A stretch of DNA of 64,000 nt from UBA7446 sp024639165 (GTDB lineage Bacteria > Bacteroidota > Bacteroidia > Flavobacteriales > Flavobacteriaceae), in the NCBI GenBank assembly GCA_024639165.1, contig JAHEIX010000005.1:1-64000 (forward strand), read 5' to 3'. Positions 35,934-43,973 of the stretch are shown here, piece by piece. The notes beneath the pieces were generated by a model. The model was not told the origin of the DNA. It saw nothing but the letters and a program-made list of their open reading frames with translations, and did not search any database. A program made the position numbers and the translations under genes. Position 1 is the first letter of the stretch; the number at the start of each line of letters is the position of its first letter.

Positions 35934-37637
35934 TTACATCCCTAATTCAGCCAAAATGCGATCCATTTTTTGATCGAGTTGCTTTTTTGTCGTTCTATAG
36001 TCACGGGTGGAATTAAGGGGCGTATTTACACTCACGTAAAACTTTATTTTAGGTTCTGTTCCACTGGGTCTGGCAGCTACACGCGTACCATCTTCAGCGA
36101 TAAAAATCAACACATTGGCTTTGGGCAAAGGTATCATTTCTTTTTCTTGCGCCTTTACTAGGGTTCTGACAGCGGTGGCATAGTCTTCTATAAAACGAAT
36201 TGGATTGCCGTCAATATCCTTTGGTGGGTCTTTTCTAAAGCGATCCATGATGCTTTCAATTTCCTCAGCACCCGATTTCCCTTTTTTGACTAGTGAAACC
36301 AAACGTTCTTGGAAGCAGCCTAGTTTGACATAGGTCTCCAGCAATACGTCAAAAAAAGAAGTGCCATTTGATTTGGCCTCGGCAACCAATTCGCAGGCCA
36401 ATAGCGCAGCTGTTACAGCGTCTTTGTCACGTACAAAATCACCTACCATATAGCCGAAACTTTCTTCACCACCGCCAAGACATTTTTGATTGGGGTAATG
36501 CTCTATCATTTGAGCAATCCACTTAAAACCAGTAAGACCTAGTTTGCATTCAACGCCGTAGTGATTAGCCAATACGTTCATCATGGGAGTGGAGACTACA
36601 GTCGAGCCGACAAAAGCATTTTCTTCGGGTGTGTACTTGCCTTTTTTTAATATGAAGTCTGTCATGGCCACCATGGTTTGGTTGCCGTTTAGAAGTTCTA
36701 GCTCGTTCTTTTCGTTTCTTACGGCGATCCCCAGGCGGTCTGCATCTGGGTCAGTTCCAATAACAATATCAGCGTCAATAGCATTGGCTTTTTCCATTGC
36801 CATTTGTAGGGCTTCAGGCTCTTCTGGATTGGGCGATTTTACCGTTGGAAAATCTCCGTCTGGTTTGGCCTGTTCTTCTATAACGCTCACAGCGCTATAC
36901 CCCGCTTTTTTTAGCACCTGTGGAATGGCAGTTACAGAAGTCCCGTGAAGGGGTGTAAATACCACCTTAACATTTTTGCGATTCCCGTTTCCAACACGGC
37001 CAACTGCAACAGAAGCATCCTGAAAGGCTTCATCTATGGCATGGTCAATGGGGGTAATATAAGCTGGCTTAGGCTCGAACAAGATATCTTCATACGATGT
37101 ATTGTTGATAGCAGAAATGATCCCATTATCTTGTGGAGGAACAATCTGTCCTCCGTCTTGCCAATAGACTTTATAGCCATTGTATTCTGGTGGGTTGTGT
37201 GAGGCTGTAAGCACGATGCCGCATTGGCATTTTAGATGACGTACTGCAAAAGAAACTTCGGGTGTTGGACGTAAATCTGTGAATAAATAGACTTTAATGT
37301 CGTTAGCTGAAAAAATATTGGCAACCGTTTGCGCAAGTTCTTTGCTGTTGTGTCTACAATCGTAGCCAATTACAACGCTAGGTGTTTCGTTTGGAAACTG
37401 CGCCTTGATGTAATTGCTTAGTCCTTGAGTTGTTTTGCCAAAGGTATATTTGTTTACACGATTGGTGCCTACACCCATAATACCTCGCATACCCCCTGTG
37501 CCAAAGGCCAAATCTTTGTAGAAAGCATCTTCTAATGCGGTGGGGTTGTTTTTTAGTTCGGCTACTGCTTGCCTTGTTTCTTTGTCAAATGGCGGAAGTT
37601 CCCAGGCAGCGGCTTGCGCAAAAAAAGATGTACTCAT
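35934..37637 (-). CDS. Phosphoglucomutase/phosphomannomutase
   Basis: The 567-residue alpha-D-phosphohexomutase interconverts hexose-1- and hexose-6-phosphates for glycogen, nucleotide sugars or surface glycans. The catalytic serine is in VLTASHNPPEYNGYKVYW near 145, the magnesium loop is GTDPDADRLGIA near 296, the sugar-binding loop is GGGEESFGYMVGD near 384, and the phosphate-binding loop is RPSGTEPKIKFYV near 524. The long form (above 550 residues) is similar to Bacteroidota and Gram-positive PgcA-type enzymes. A -7 box lies 17 bases upstream. Confidence 0.94.
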   Translation of the reverse strand: MSTSFFAQAAAWELPPFDKETRQAVAELKNNPTALEDAFYKDLAFGTGGMRGIMGVGTNRVNKYTFGKTTQGLSNYIKAQFPNETPSVVIGYDCRHNSKELAQTVANIFSANDIKVYLFTDLRPTPEVSFAVRHLKCQCGIVLTASHNPPEYNGYKVYWQDGGQIVPPQDNGIISAINNTSYEDILFEPKPAYITPIDHAIDEAFQDASVAVGRVGNGNRKNVKVVFTPLHGTSVTAIPQVLKKAGYSAVSVIEEQAKPDGDFPTVKSPNPEEPEALQMAMEKANAIDADIVIGTDPDADRLGIAVRNEKNELELLNGNQTMVAMTDFILKKGKYTPEENAFVGSTVVSTPMMNVLANHYGVECKLGLTGFKWIAQMIEHYPNQKCLGGGEESFGYMVGDFVRDKDAVTAALLACELVAEAKSNGTSFFDVLLETYVKLGCFQERLVSLVKKGKSGAEEIESIMDRFRKDPPKDIDGNPIRFIEDYATAVRTLVKAQEKEMIPLPKANVLIFIAEDGTRVAARPSGTEPKIKFYVSVNTPLNSTRDYRTTKKQLDQKMDRILAELGM

Positions 37638-37654
37638 GGGTAATTTTTAAAACA

Positions 37655-37662
37655 CAAATTTA
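37655..37662 (-). promoter_or_regulatory. Candidate phosphohexomutase -7 box
   Basis: TAAATTTG on the minus strand fits the -7 consensus and lies 17 bases before the ATG, in the 41-bp gap after the glycosyltransferase stop. No -33 TTG was recognised. Confidence 0.5.
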
Positions 37663-37678
37663 CGGATTCCCTTTAGAG

Positions 37679-38638
37679 TTAGGAGGGTAAGTGTTCCTTT
37701 ATTTTATATCTCTTTTTATGATTTCTGTTTCGAATTACAATTTCACCCAAAAATCCAGCCAAAAAGAATTGACTTCCGAGGATCATGGTTGTAAGGGCTA
37801 CATAAAATTGGGGTCTCTCGGCAATCAGTCGTCCGGCAGGGTTGACAAATAGTTTGTCAATGCCCAGGTATATGGCAAAACTAAATCCCATGATCAACAT
37901 GATGCTCCCAATCAGTCCAAAAAAGTACATGGGTCTTCTGCCAAAACGTTGCAGAAACCACAGGGTTAGCAAATCTAAAAAACCTTTAATAAAGCGGTCG
38001 GCTCCAAACTTAGACTGTCCAAACTTGCGTTTTTGATGCTGCACCACTTTCTCTCCGATTTTTCTAAAACCAGCTTGCTTGACCAGTACGGGGATATAGC
38101 GATGCATTTCTCCGTAAACCTCAACAGTTTTGATTACATCATTTCGGTAGGCTTTTAAGCCACAATTAAAATCATGTAGTTCAATGCCCGATACCTTCCT
38201 AGCAGCCCAGTTGAAAATTTTAGAGGGAATGTTTTTGAATAGTATGGAGTCGTATCTTTTCTTTTTCCACCCAGAAACCATATCATAATGACCATGCGCA
38301 ATTAACTGATAGAGTTCTGGAAGCTCTTCGGGCGAATCTTGCAAATCGGCATCCATGGTGCAGACAACTTCACCAGTACACGCTAAAAAACCAGCGTGTA
38401 AGGCTTGCGACTTGCCATAGTTACGCAAAAACCGAATACCACGAACACGGTTGTCTTGACTTATGGTAGCTGACACCCAGTCCCAAGCGTTATCTGTGCT
38501 GCCGTCATCAATAAAAATAATTTCAAAACTGAGTTCAGCCTTTTCTAATACGCGAACTATCCAAGTGTAAAGCTCCGGAAGCGATGCTTCCTCGTCTAAA
38601 AATGGAATAGCAATCGATAATTTAGGCTGTTTGGTCAA
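37679..38638 (-). CDS. Family 2 glycosyltransferase (DPM/PglC-like, membrane anchored)
   Basis: The 319-residue protein has an N-terminal GT-A domain (SIAIPFLDEEASLPELY, IFIDDGSTDNAW near 41, MDADLQDSPEELPEL near 95, GMVSGWKKKRYD-like loop). Its C-terminal half has two membrane helices (about 235-260 and 275-305), as in polyprenyl-phosphate sugar transferases. The start appears to be TTG at 38638, directly after the DUF4199 TAA. The next ATG lies beyond the nucleotide-binding motif and cannot be the start. It forms a pair with the DUF4199 gene upstream. Confidence 0.88.
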   Translation of the reverse strand: MTKQPKLSIAIPFLDEEASLPELYTWIVRVLEKAELSFEIIFIDDGSTDNAWDWVSATISQDNRVRGIRFLRNYGKSQALHAGFLACTGEVVCTMDADLQDSPEELPELYQLIAHGHYDMVSGWKKKRYDSILFKNIPSKIFNWAARKVSGIELHDFNCGLKAYRNDVIKTVEVYGEMHRYIPVLVKQAGFRKIGEKVVQHQKRKFGQSKFGADRFIKGFLDLLTLWFLQRFGRRPMYFFGLIGSIMLIMGFSFAIYLGIDKLFVNPAGRLIAERPQFYVALTTMILGSQFFLAGFLGEIVIRNRNHKKRYKIKEHLPS

Positions 38639-39145
38639 TTAACTCTTTTTTGTAAATAAGCCTGTTAGGAGCCCTACTATAAGTCCCAAAAAAACATTTA
38701 GGATTAAAATAACAGGGTAGCTTATGTAAAAAAACTTTTCTGTGTTGGTTTGTTGCATTTCAATGATGTCTTCGTCTAGCGTTGGTTGCGCTTCACGGAG
38801 GGCATCGGCTTGCAGTGCAGCAGTATTTGAAATAAAGTCTGGCTCAATAAAATTTATGAATAAAGTAAAATAGGCTAGCCCAATAATACCGGCTACTAAA
38901 AATACTCCAACGCCTAACTTAATTGCCTGTTTAAGTGCCAGAAGTCCATTGTTGTCTTTTTTGAAAGTTGTAATGGCTATTACTGCTGCGGATGCAGGTA
39001 TTAGTATTTGAATAGCTTGGATAACAGACGATTGATCGTATGTCATATCCATGAAGAATAGCATCATGCTGAATACGATTCCAACGCCGCCTGCTATGGC
39101 CCCAAAGCGATAATTATAGGCTCCTAATTTTGGTGAACTTTCCAT
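38639..39145 (-). CDS. DUF4199 membrane protein
   Basis: The 168-residue protein has four hydrophobic helices (about 10-32, 45-62, 75-100, 140-165) and the ESSPKLGAYNYRFGAIAG opening seen in DUF4199 proteins, which are confined largely to Bacteroidota and have unknown function. It is directly followed by a family 2 glycosyltransferase, a pairing I recall from other flavobacteria. ATG 39145 is chosen; an upstream start at 39244 would overlap the divergent rpmE2 gene. Confidence 0.75.
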   Translation of the reverse strand: MESSPKLGAYNYRFGAIAGGVGIVFSMMLFFMDMTYDQSSVIQAIQILIPASAAVIAITTFKKDNNGLLALKQAIKLGVGVFLVAGIIGLAYFTLFINFIEPDFISNTAALQADALREAQPTLDEDIIEMQQTNTEKFFYISYPVILILNVFLGLIVGLLTGLFTKKS

Positions 39146-39193
39146 TTGTTGTTTTTTAAGGGTTAAGTGTATGGTAAATTTAGATAAAATAAT

Positions 39194-39201
39194 TAGATTT
39201 G
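39194..39201 (+). promoter_or_regulatory. rpmE2 -7 box
   Basis: TAGATTTG matches the -7 consensus and lies 25 bases before the L31 ATG, in the divergent gap with the DUF4199 gene. A -33 TTG was not found. Confidence 0.55.
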
Positions 39202-39226
39202 CACCCCCTTTAAAAGGAAACGCATT

Positions 39227-39478
39227 ATGAAACAAGGTATACATCCCGATAATTATCGCTTGGTAGCATTCAAGGATATGTCTAATGAAGACATCTTTAT
39301 CACAAAGTCAACCGCCAACGCTAAAGAGAAAATTGAAGTAGATGGTGTTGAATATCCGTTAGTTAAATTGGAGATTTCACGCACTTCACACCCGTTCTAT
39401 ACTGGTAAATCTAAACTTGTAGACACGGCAGGACGTATTGATAAGTTTAAGAACAAATATGCCAAATTCAAAAAATAA
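39227..39478 (+). CDS. rpmE2: 50S ribosomal protein L31, type B
   Basis: The 83-residue L31 helps bridge the ribosomal subunits. It is the type B, cysteine-free form: it lacks the zinc-binding cysteines of type A, begins MKQGIHPDNYRLVAFKDM and ends in SRTSHPFYTGKSKLVDTAGR plus a lysine tail. It has its own promoter and is followed by a terminator, so it is a single-gene unit. No second L31 is in the window. Confidence 0.96.
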   Translation: MKQGIHPDNYRLVAFKDMSNEDIFITKSTANAKEKIEVDGVEYPLVKLEISRTSHPFYTGKSKLVDTAGRIDKFKNKYAKFKK

Positions 39479-39500
39479 TTTTTGAATTCAAATCAAATTT

Positions 39501-39527
39501 AAAGCCTCCTTATGGAGGTTTTTTTAT
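39501..39527 (+). terminator. rpmE2 terminator
   Basis: AAAGCCTCC, a TTAT loop, then GGAGGTTTTTTT form a short GC-rich hairpin with a T-tract about 25 bases after the L31 stop. Confidence 0.85.
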
Positions 39528-39534
39528 TTACACC

Positions 39535-39542
39535 TATCTTTG
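39535..39542 (+). promoter_or_regulatory. -7 box 4 bases before the GlmU-like gene
   Basis: TATCTTTG is followed by AAAC and ATG 39547, directly downstream of the rpmE2 terminator. The spacing predicts a leaderless or near-leaderless transcript. Confidence 0.6.
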
Positions 39543-39546
39543 AAAC

Positions 39547-40704
39547 ATGCGTATATGTTTGTTTGACGGTCCAGACCGTTCCGATTTATTACCCTTGGTT
39601 TATACTCGGCCTATTGCCGACTTACTTATTGGCGGAATGTCGTTAGCCAAGCGATGGTCACAAGCGGTGGAAGCTGAAGTTGTGGTTGAAACAGAAGCCT
39701 ATCTTCAGGCAGACACCCCTTCTTTTGACCTTGCTATCATGGCAGGATGTCTCCCAAACCCAGCGCTCCTTTCAGCTGTTAGGGGTTTACAAGGCGGACA
39801 AAAACTCATACATAACGGCAAAGTGATTGCTTTTAGTGGTGCGCGCTCCAGTACAGACAAGTTGTTGGCAGCATTTGAAGCCGTTGAGCTAGCTACAGCA
39901 ATACAAATCATTCGCTATCCTTGGGACGTATTTTCCAAAAACGCGGAGGTCTTGATTGAGGATGCTGCTTTTTACAATGAAACGCATACCAATAAATTAA
40001 ATGAAACCAATCAACACCATGGTGAGTATCCGCTGCTAGTTGGCGCAAATGTCACCTCATATGCTGCGGTATTCAACACTCAAGACGGGCCCATTATTAT
40101 TGACGATAACGCCACCATTATGGAAGGTGCTGTACTTCGAGGTCCTATTTATATTGGTAAAAACAGCATTATTAAAATGGGCGCTAAAATCTATGGCGGT
40201 ACCAGTCTTGGGCCGCACTGCAAGGCAGGTGGCGAACTCAACAACGTAGTGATGCTAGGCAACAGCAACAAAGGGCATGACGGTTTTTTGGGCAATGCTG
40301 TAATAGGGGAGTGGTGTAACCTTGGCGCTGCTACGGACGCTTCAAACCTTAAAAACGATTATGGGAACACTCGCGCTTGGAACTACACCCAGCAAAAGTT
40401 TATTTCAACTGAACTGCAATTCTGTGGTTTAATTATGGGTGACCATTCTAAAACCGCCATTCAGACACCTTTGAATACAGCTACTGTAGTTGGTGTTGGT
40501 TGTAGTATTTTTAGTATTGGTTTTCCTCGAACCTTTATTCCTAGTTTTTCTAGAGGAGGTGCTCAAGGCATGACCGAAAATAATTTAAAGAAGATGCTGG
40601 AAACGGCTGCTGTGGTTATGGACAGACGCGGTAAAGAGATGGACGCAAAAGATAAAGCGGTATTAACCCATTTGTTTGCCCTCACCAAGCAATTCCGCCG
40701 ATAG
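39547..40704 (+). CDS. GlmU-like putative sugar nucleotidyltransferase with left-handed beta-helix
   Basis: The 385-residue protein starts RICLFDGPDRSDLLPLVYTRPIADLLIGG, a Bacteroidota GlmU-like N-terminal domain. From about residue 180 it has hexapeptide repeats (PIIIDDNATIMEGAVLRGP-type, then GEWCNLGAATDASNLKNDYG) forming a left-handed beta-helix. The acyl/nucleotidyl activity is predicted from family only; the classical GxGTRM nucleotide loop of GlmU is not evident at the N-terminus, so catalysis is uncertain. It probably has a leaderless transcript. Confidence 0.8.
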   Translation: MRICLFDGPDRSDLLPLVYTRPIADLLIGGMSLAKRWSQAVEAEVVVETEAYLQADTPSFDLAIMAGCLPNPALLSAVRGLQGGQKLIHNGKVIAFSGARSSTDKLLAAFEAVELATAIQIIRYPWDVFSKNAEVLIEDAAFYNETHTNKLNETNQHHGEYPLLVGANVTSYAAVFNTQDGPIIIDDNATIMEGAVLRGPIYIGKNSIIKMGAKIYGGTSLGPHCKAGGELNNVVMLGNSNKGHDGFLGNAVIGEWCNLGAATDASNLKNDYGNTRAWNYTQQKFISTELQFCGLIMGDHSKTAIQTPLNTATVVGVGCSIFSIGFPRTFIPSFSRGGAQGMTENNLKKMLETAAVVMDRRGKEMDAKDKAVLTHLFALTKQFRR

Positions 40705-40708
40705 CAGG

Positions 40709-40738
40709 TTGTACCTCAACCATATAGGATTATATTTG
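40709..40738 (+). promoter_or_regulatory. mtaB promoter (TTG-N19-TATATTTG)
   Basis: TTG at 40709-40711 and TATATTTG at 40731-40738 are spaced by 19 bases. The start codon lies 13 bases after the -7 box. Confidence 0.75.
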
Positions 40739-40751
40739 CAAAAACAACAAA

Positions 40752-42080
40752 ATGTCTGCTACAGGGTCAGTCGCTTTTTACACGCTTGGATGTAAGCTGA
40801 ATTTTTCAGAAACGTCGACCATTGCCCGTTCTTTTAAGCTGGCAGGCTATACCGAAACCGCTTTTGATACCGCTGCAGATGTATATGTGATTAACACCTG
40901 CTCGGTTACAGAAAATGCTGACAAAAAATTCAAAACCATTGTGAAACAGGCGCTCAAGCAAAACCCTGAAGGTTTTTTGGTTGCAATTGGTTGCTATGCC
41001 CAACTCAAACCCGAGGAATTGGCTGCTTTAGACGGAGTAGATTTGGTGCTAGGTGCCAATGAAAAGTTTAATGTAGTAGATTTTATCGAGAGTAAGACGG
41101 CATCAGAAACCGCGGTTCACGCTTGTTCCATTGATGCTGTAGAACAGTATGTTGGAAGTTATGCTATTGGTGAACGCACACGGGCATTTTTAAAGGTGCA
41201 AGACGGTTGTGATTATAAGTGTACTTACTGTACCATTCCACTGGCGCGGGGTTTTTCCCGAAGCGATACGCTTGATAATATTTTAAAGCAGGCAAATGAA
41301 ATTGCCGCTCAAGACATCAAAGAGGTGGTGCTGACAGGGGTTAATATCGGTGACTTTGGCAAGGGGGAGTTTGGCGCAAAAAAACACGACCATACGTTTT
41401 TTGATTTGGTCACTGCCTTGGATGAGGTGTCTGGTTTGGAGCGCATACGTATCTCTTCTATTGAGCCCAATTTATTGCGTCAAGAAACCATAGACTTTGT
41501 AGCAGATTCCAAGCGCTTTGTCCCTCATTTTCACATACCTCTACAAAGCGGTAGTAATGAAATTTTGGCGGCTATGCGTAGAAGATACCAGCGCGAACTA
41601 TACGTCAAGCGGGCGTCACAGATTAAAGCCCGTATGCCACACGCTTGTATAGGGGTTGATGTTATTGTGGGTTTTCCTGGGGAGTCAGAAGATCACTTTA
41701 TGGAAACCTACCATTTTCTTAATGAACTAGATGTTTCCTACTTACACGTATTTACCTATTCTGAGCGGGAGAATACCCTTGCAGCTGGTATGCCAGCAGT
41801 TGTCCCTAAAGAAGTGCGTGCCAAAAGGAGCAAGATGTTGCGAGGTTTGTCACAAAAAAAGCGTCGATCCTTTTATGAGAGCCAATTGGGAACTGAACAA
41901 GACGTTTTATTTGAATCTGAAAATAAGAACGGATATATTCACGGATTCACTCCAAATTATGTCAAAGTTAAAAGCTTTTGGGATCCAGCCTTATGCAATA
42001 CCATAGCACGTGTGCGCTTAACTGCAATTGAGGATGATGGTTTGGTAGTTTTTGATGTAAAAACGGCCATTACGGCCTAA
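40752..42080 (+). CDS. mtaB: tRNA t6A37 methylthiotransferase MtaB
   Basis: MtaB converts t6A at tRNA position 37 to ms2t6A. The 442-residue radical SAM methylthiotransferase has an N-terminal domain with the first cluster cysteines (YTLGCKLNFSETS near residue 9, NTCSVTENADKK near 49, AIGCYAQLKPEE near 83), a radical SAM motif CDYKCTYCTIPLARG near 154, and a C-terminal TRAM-like segment. The GCKLN form of the first motif points to MtaB rather than MiaB or RimO. It is tail-to-tail with the small acetyltransferase-like gene. Confidence 0.92.
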   Translation: MSATGSVAFYTLGCKLNFSETSTIARSFKLAGYTETAFDTAADVYVINTCSVTENADKKFKTIVKQALKQNPEGFLVAIGCYAQLKPEELAALDGVDLVLGANEKFNVVDFIESKTASETAVHACSIDAVEQYVGSYAIGERTRAFLKVQDGCDYKCTYCTIPLARGFSRSDTLDNILKQANEIAAQDIKEVVLTGVNIGDFGKGEFGAKKHDHTFFDLVTALDEVSGLERIRISSIEPNLLRQETIDFVADSKRFVPHFHIPLQSGSNEILAAMRRRYQRELYVKRASQIKARMPHACIGVDVIVGFPGESEDHFMETYHFLNELDVSYLHVFTYSERENTLAAGMPAVVPKEVRAKRSKMLRGLSQKKRRSFYESQLGTEQDVLFESENKNGYIHGFTPNYVKVKSFWDPALCNTIARVRLTAIEDDGLVVFDVKTAITA

Positions 42081-42085
42081 CTATC

Positions 42086-42379
42086 TTAGATGCGCACTCC
42101 AATAGGGAGCATACTTCTGTAGCGCTTATTCTTGCGAATAAAGCGTACAATCTCGGGACTGGTTGGCATCATACTGATGTTTCGCTCTGCAATAATTGAT
42201 AATACTTCTTTTATAAAAGCATCGCTAAAATCATTCGGGCACTTCTCTTTTGGTACTACAAGTTTGGTTAAGAAGATTTTGCGTTCCTGTTGGGCGTATT
42301 CTATTTTGGCAAGTTCTCCTTGAACTTCTGTTTCAAATTGGCGCAAAAAGGCGTTGTCAGTAACGTTGATTTTATCCAT
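42086..42379 (-). CDS. Degenerate Gcn5-like (YjdJ-type) acetyltransferase-like protein
   Basis: The 97-residue protein has the layout of the small YjdJ-type GNAT family: a first strand pair (FETEVQGELAKIEYAQQERKI-like), the TKLVVPKE strand, and a helix plus NISMMPTSPEIVRFIRKNKRY C-terminus. In active members the segment after VPKE carries an acetyl-CoA pyrophosphate loop of the type GxGxA; here it reads KCPNDFSDAF with no glycine. It may have lost acetyl-CoA binding. I chose ATG 42379; a start at 42400 adds seven residues. Function is unknown. Confidence 0.7.
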   Translation of the reverse strand: MDKINVTDNAFLRQFETEVQGELAKIEYAQQERKIFLTKLVVPKEKCPNDFSDAFIKEVLSIIAERNISMMPTSPEIVRFIRKNKRYRSMLPIGVRI

Positions 42380-42397
42380 TAATTGATTGCTAGAGTG

Positions 42398-42405
42398 CAA
42401 ATTTA
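42398..42405 (-). promoter_or_regulatory. Candidate -7 box for the GNAT-like gene
   Basis: TAAATTTG on the minus strand lies 18 bases before ATG 42379, in the divergent 53-bp gap with the alpha/beta hydrolase gene. Confidence 0.5.
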
Positions 42406-42432
42406 CAAAATTTTATGTAGATTGTAGTTGCA

Positions 42433-43101
42433 ATGAATAAGAGTGCTGCCATTCATGTTTATATGATGCCCGGTTTGGCTGCTAATAATAAGATTTTTGA
42501 ACGTATAAAACTTAGCAGTCCTTTCGAGGTTCATTTGTTGTCTTGGTTTATGCCGAACCAAGATGAATCTTTAGTGTCTTATGCTGAACGTATGTGTGAA
42601 CACATTACGCATCCTAAACCTGTATTAATAGGGGTTTCATTTGGTGGGATATTGGTTCAAGAAATGTCTAAAATTATTTCCTGTAAAAAAGTTATTATTA
42701 TTTCTAGTGTGCGCACTTGGCGTGAATTTCCTATTCACATGCGTATCACTCGCAAGACAAAGGCCTATAAGTTCTTTCCTGTTCAGTGGATTGATAATTT
42801 AGAAGATTTTGTGGGCTTTGTTTTTGGTCCAACGGCACGAAAGCGCATGGATTTAAATAAAAAATACCTTTCAGTACGCTCGCCAGAATACCTTAACTGG
42901 TCCTTGGAAGTCCTCTTTAATTGGAGTCAAGATGTGCCATTGCCTAATGTCACGCACATTCACGGGACTTATGATATGGTATTTCCCATTTTACACTTAA
43001 AGGATTTTATCCCTGTTCCCAAAGGGACACACGTCATGATCATGACACGGGCAAAATGGTTCAGTCAAAATTTACCACGAATTATTTTAACCCAGACCTG
43101 A
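42433..43101 (+). CDS. Alpha/beta hydrolase
   Basis: The 222-residue protein has an alpha/beta hydrolase core. It shows MMPGLAANNKIFERI at residues 11-25 (oxyanion region), the nucleophile elbow GVSFGG near 72, an acid residue in GTYDMVFP near 181, and the final His in PKGTHVMIM near 200. Ester or thioester hydrolysis is likely, but the substrate cannot be told. No signal peptide is seen. It is convergent with the TPR-like gene; the stops are 1 base apart. Confidence 0.8.
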   Translation: MNKSAAIHVYMMPGLAANNKIFERIKLSSPFEVHLLSWFMPNQDESLVSYAERMCEHITHPKPVLIGVSFGGILVQEMSKIISCKKVIIISSVRTWREFPIHMRITRKTKAYKFFPVQWIDNLEDFVGFVFGPTARKRMDLNKKYLSVRSPEYLNWSLEVLFNWSQDVPLPNVTHIHGTYDMVFPILHLKDFIPVPKGTHVMIMTRAKWFSQNLPRIILTQT

Positions 43102-43102
43102 G

Positions 43103-43618
43103 TTAAATCTTCTTTAATTGTTGCTGCATCAACTTGATCTGATCAGCAAGCATGTTCTGCTTATCCAATTTTTTAGCTTCATTAAGCAGTAGTGTGGCCT
43201 CTCGCTTACGTCTTTTTTGCATCACAATACCGGCTAGACTGAGTTTGGCCATGGCCAAGTCATGTTTCATGTTAAGACCTAGTGAGATGGCTTTTTTAAA
43301 GTGACGTTCTGCTTTTGTCAAGTTTTTTTGGGCTTCTATCACGCCGTGTAAAAAATAAAAGTAGCCTTGTTGCTTTTGGGTTAGTGCAGACTCCGGTTTT
43401 TTGATTCTATTCAGCCAGCGTTGGGTTCCGTCGAAGTCTTGTTTACGTAGGCGTAGGAAGGAAAGTAAGATCAATTCATTCTTGTAATAAAGAAAAACAA
43501 AAATACCAGCTAGGAAAATCATTGCAATCCCGTTGCCGATATTCCCTTCAATAAATTGGTAAACGGCATATCCTAAAGAAGCGATTGCGAGTACAATTTT
43601 TATGAATTTTGGAAACAT
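43103..43618 (-). CDS. Small membrane protein with TPR-like C-terminal region
   Basis: The 171-residue protein begins with two membrane helices (about residues 5-24 and 29-48) and continues with alpha-helical repeats resembling tetratricopeptide motifs (QQGYFYFLHGVIEAQKNLTK, KAISLGLNMKHDLAMAKLSLA-type), ending in a Lys/Gln-rich helix. It is probably a membrane-anchored scaffold; I do not recognise a specific role. It is divergent from rpmH, with a -7 box 17 bases upstream. Confidence 0.7.
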   Translation of the reverse strand: MFPKFIKIVLAIASLGYAVYQFIEGNIGNGIAMIFLAGIFVFLYYKNELILLSFLRLRKQDFDGTQRWLNRIKKPESALTQKQQGYFYFLHGVIEAQKNLTKAERHFKKAISLGLNMKHDLAMAKLSLAGIVMQKRRKREATLLLNEAKKLDKQNMLADQIKLMQQQLKKI

Positions 43619-43635
43619 ATATACAATTTAAGCAA

Positions 43636-43643
43636 CAAATTTA
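43636..43643 (-). promoter_or_regulatory. Candidate -7 box for the TPR-like gene
   Basis: TAAATTTG on the minus strand lies 17 bases before ATG 43618, in the divergent gap with rpmH. Confidence 0.5.
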
Positions 43644-43665
43644 CATATTTCTGCGGTAGCTTTGT

Positions 43666-43694
43666 TTGTTCTTATATGAGATATTGTATATTTG
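43666..43694 (+). promoter_or_regulatory. rpmH promoter (TTG-N18-TATATTTG)
   Basis: TTG at 43666-43668 and TATATTTG at 43687-43694 are 18 bases apart, a full Bacteroidota promoter, 23 bases before the L34 start. Confidence 0.75.
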
Positions 43695-43717
43695 CAGCCG
43701 TCTTTAAGAAAACATTG

Positions 43718-43876
43718 ATGAAAAGAACATTTCAACCCTCGAGAAGAAAGCGTCGTAACAAACACGGCTTCATGGAGCGTATGGCTTCTGCAGCAGGACG
43801 CAAGGTATTAGCAGCACGTCGCACAAAGGGACGTAAAAAGATATCTGTCTCATCCGAACCACGTCACAAAAAATAA
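43718..43876 (+). CDS. rpmH: 50S ribosomal protein L34
   Basis: The 52-residue L34 starts MKRTFQPSRRKRRNKHGFMER, the family signature, and ends in a basic tail. The longer reading frame back to 43676 runs through the promoter and is not translated. Unlike in many bacteria it is not next to rnpA or dnaA; it is a single gene with its own promoter and terminator. Confidence 0.97.
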   Translation: MKRTFQPSRRKRRNKHGFMERMASAAGRKVLAARRTKGRKKISVSSEPRHKK

Positions 43877-43900
43877 GTGAATAAACCGTTTAAAACTTCA

Positions 43901-43933
43901 AGGTGTTACTGTTATAGTAACACCTTTTTTTAT
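43901..43933 (+). terminator. rpmH terminator
   Basis: Perfect 10-bp arms AGGTGTTACT (43901-43910) and AGTAACACCT (43916-43925) flank a 5-base loop and are followed by a T-tract, 24 bases after the L34 stop. Confidence 0.92.
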
Positions 43934-43973
43934 ATATATTCGAAAGATTTTTGACCAACTTTAGTTGCACTTT

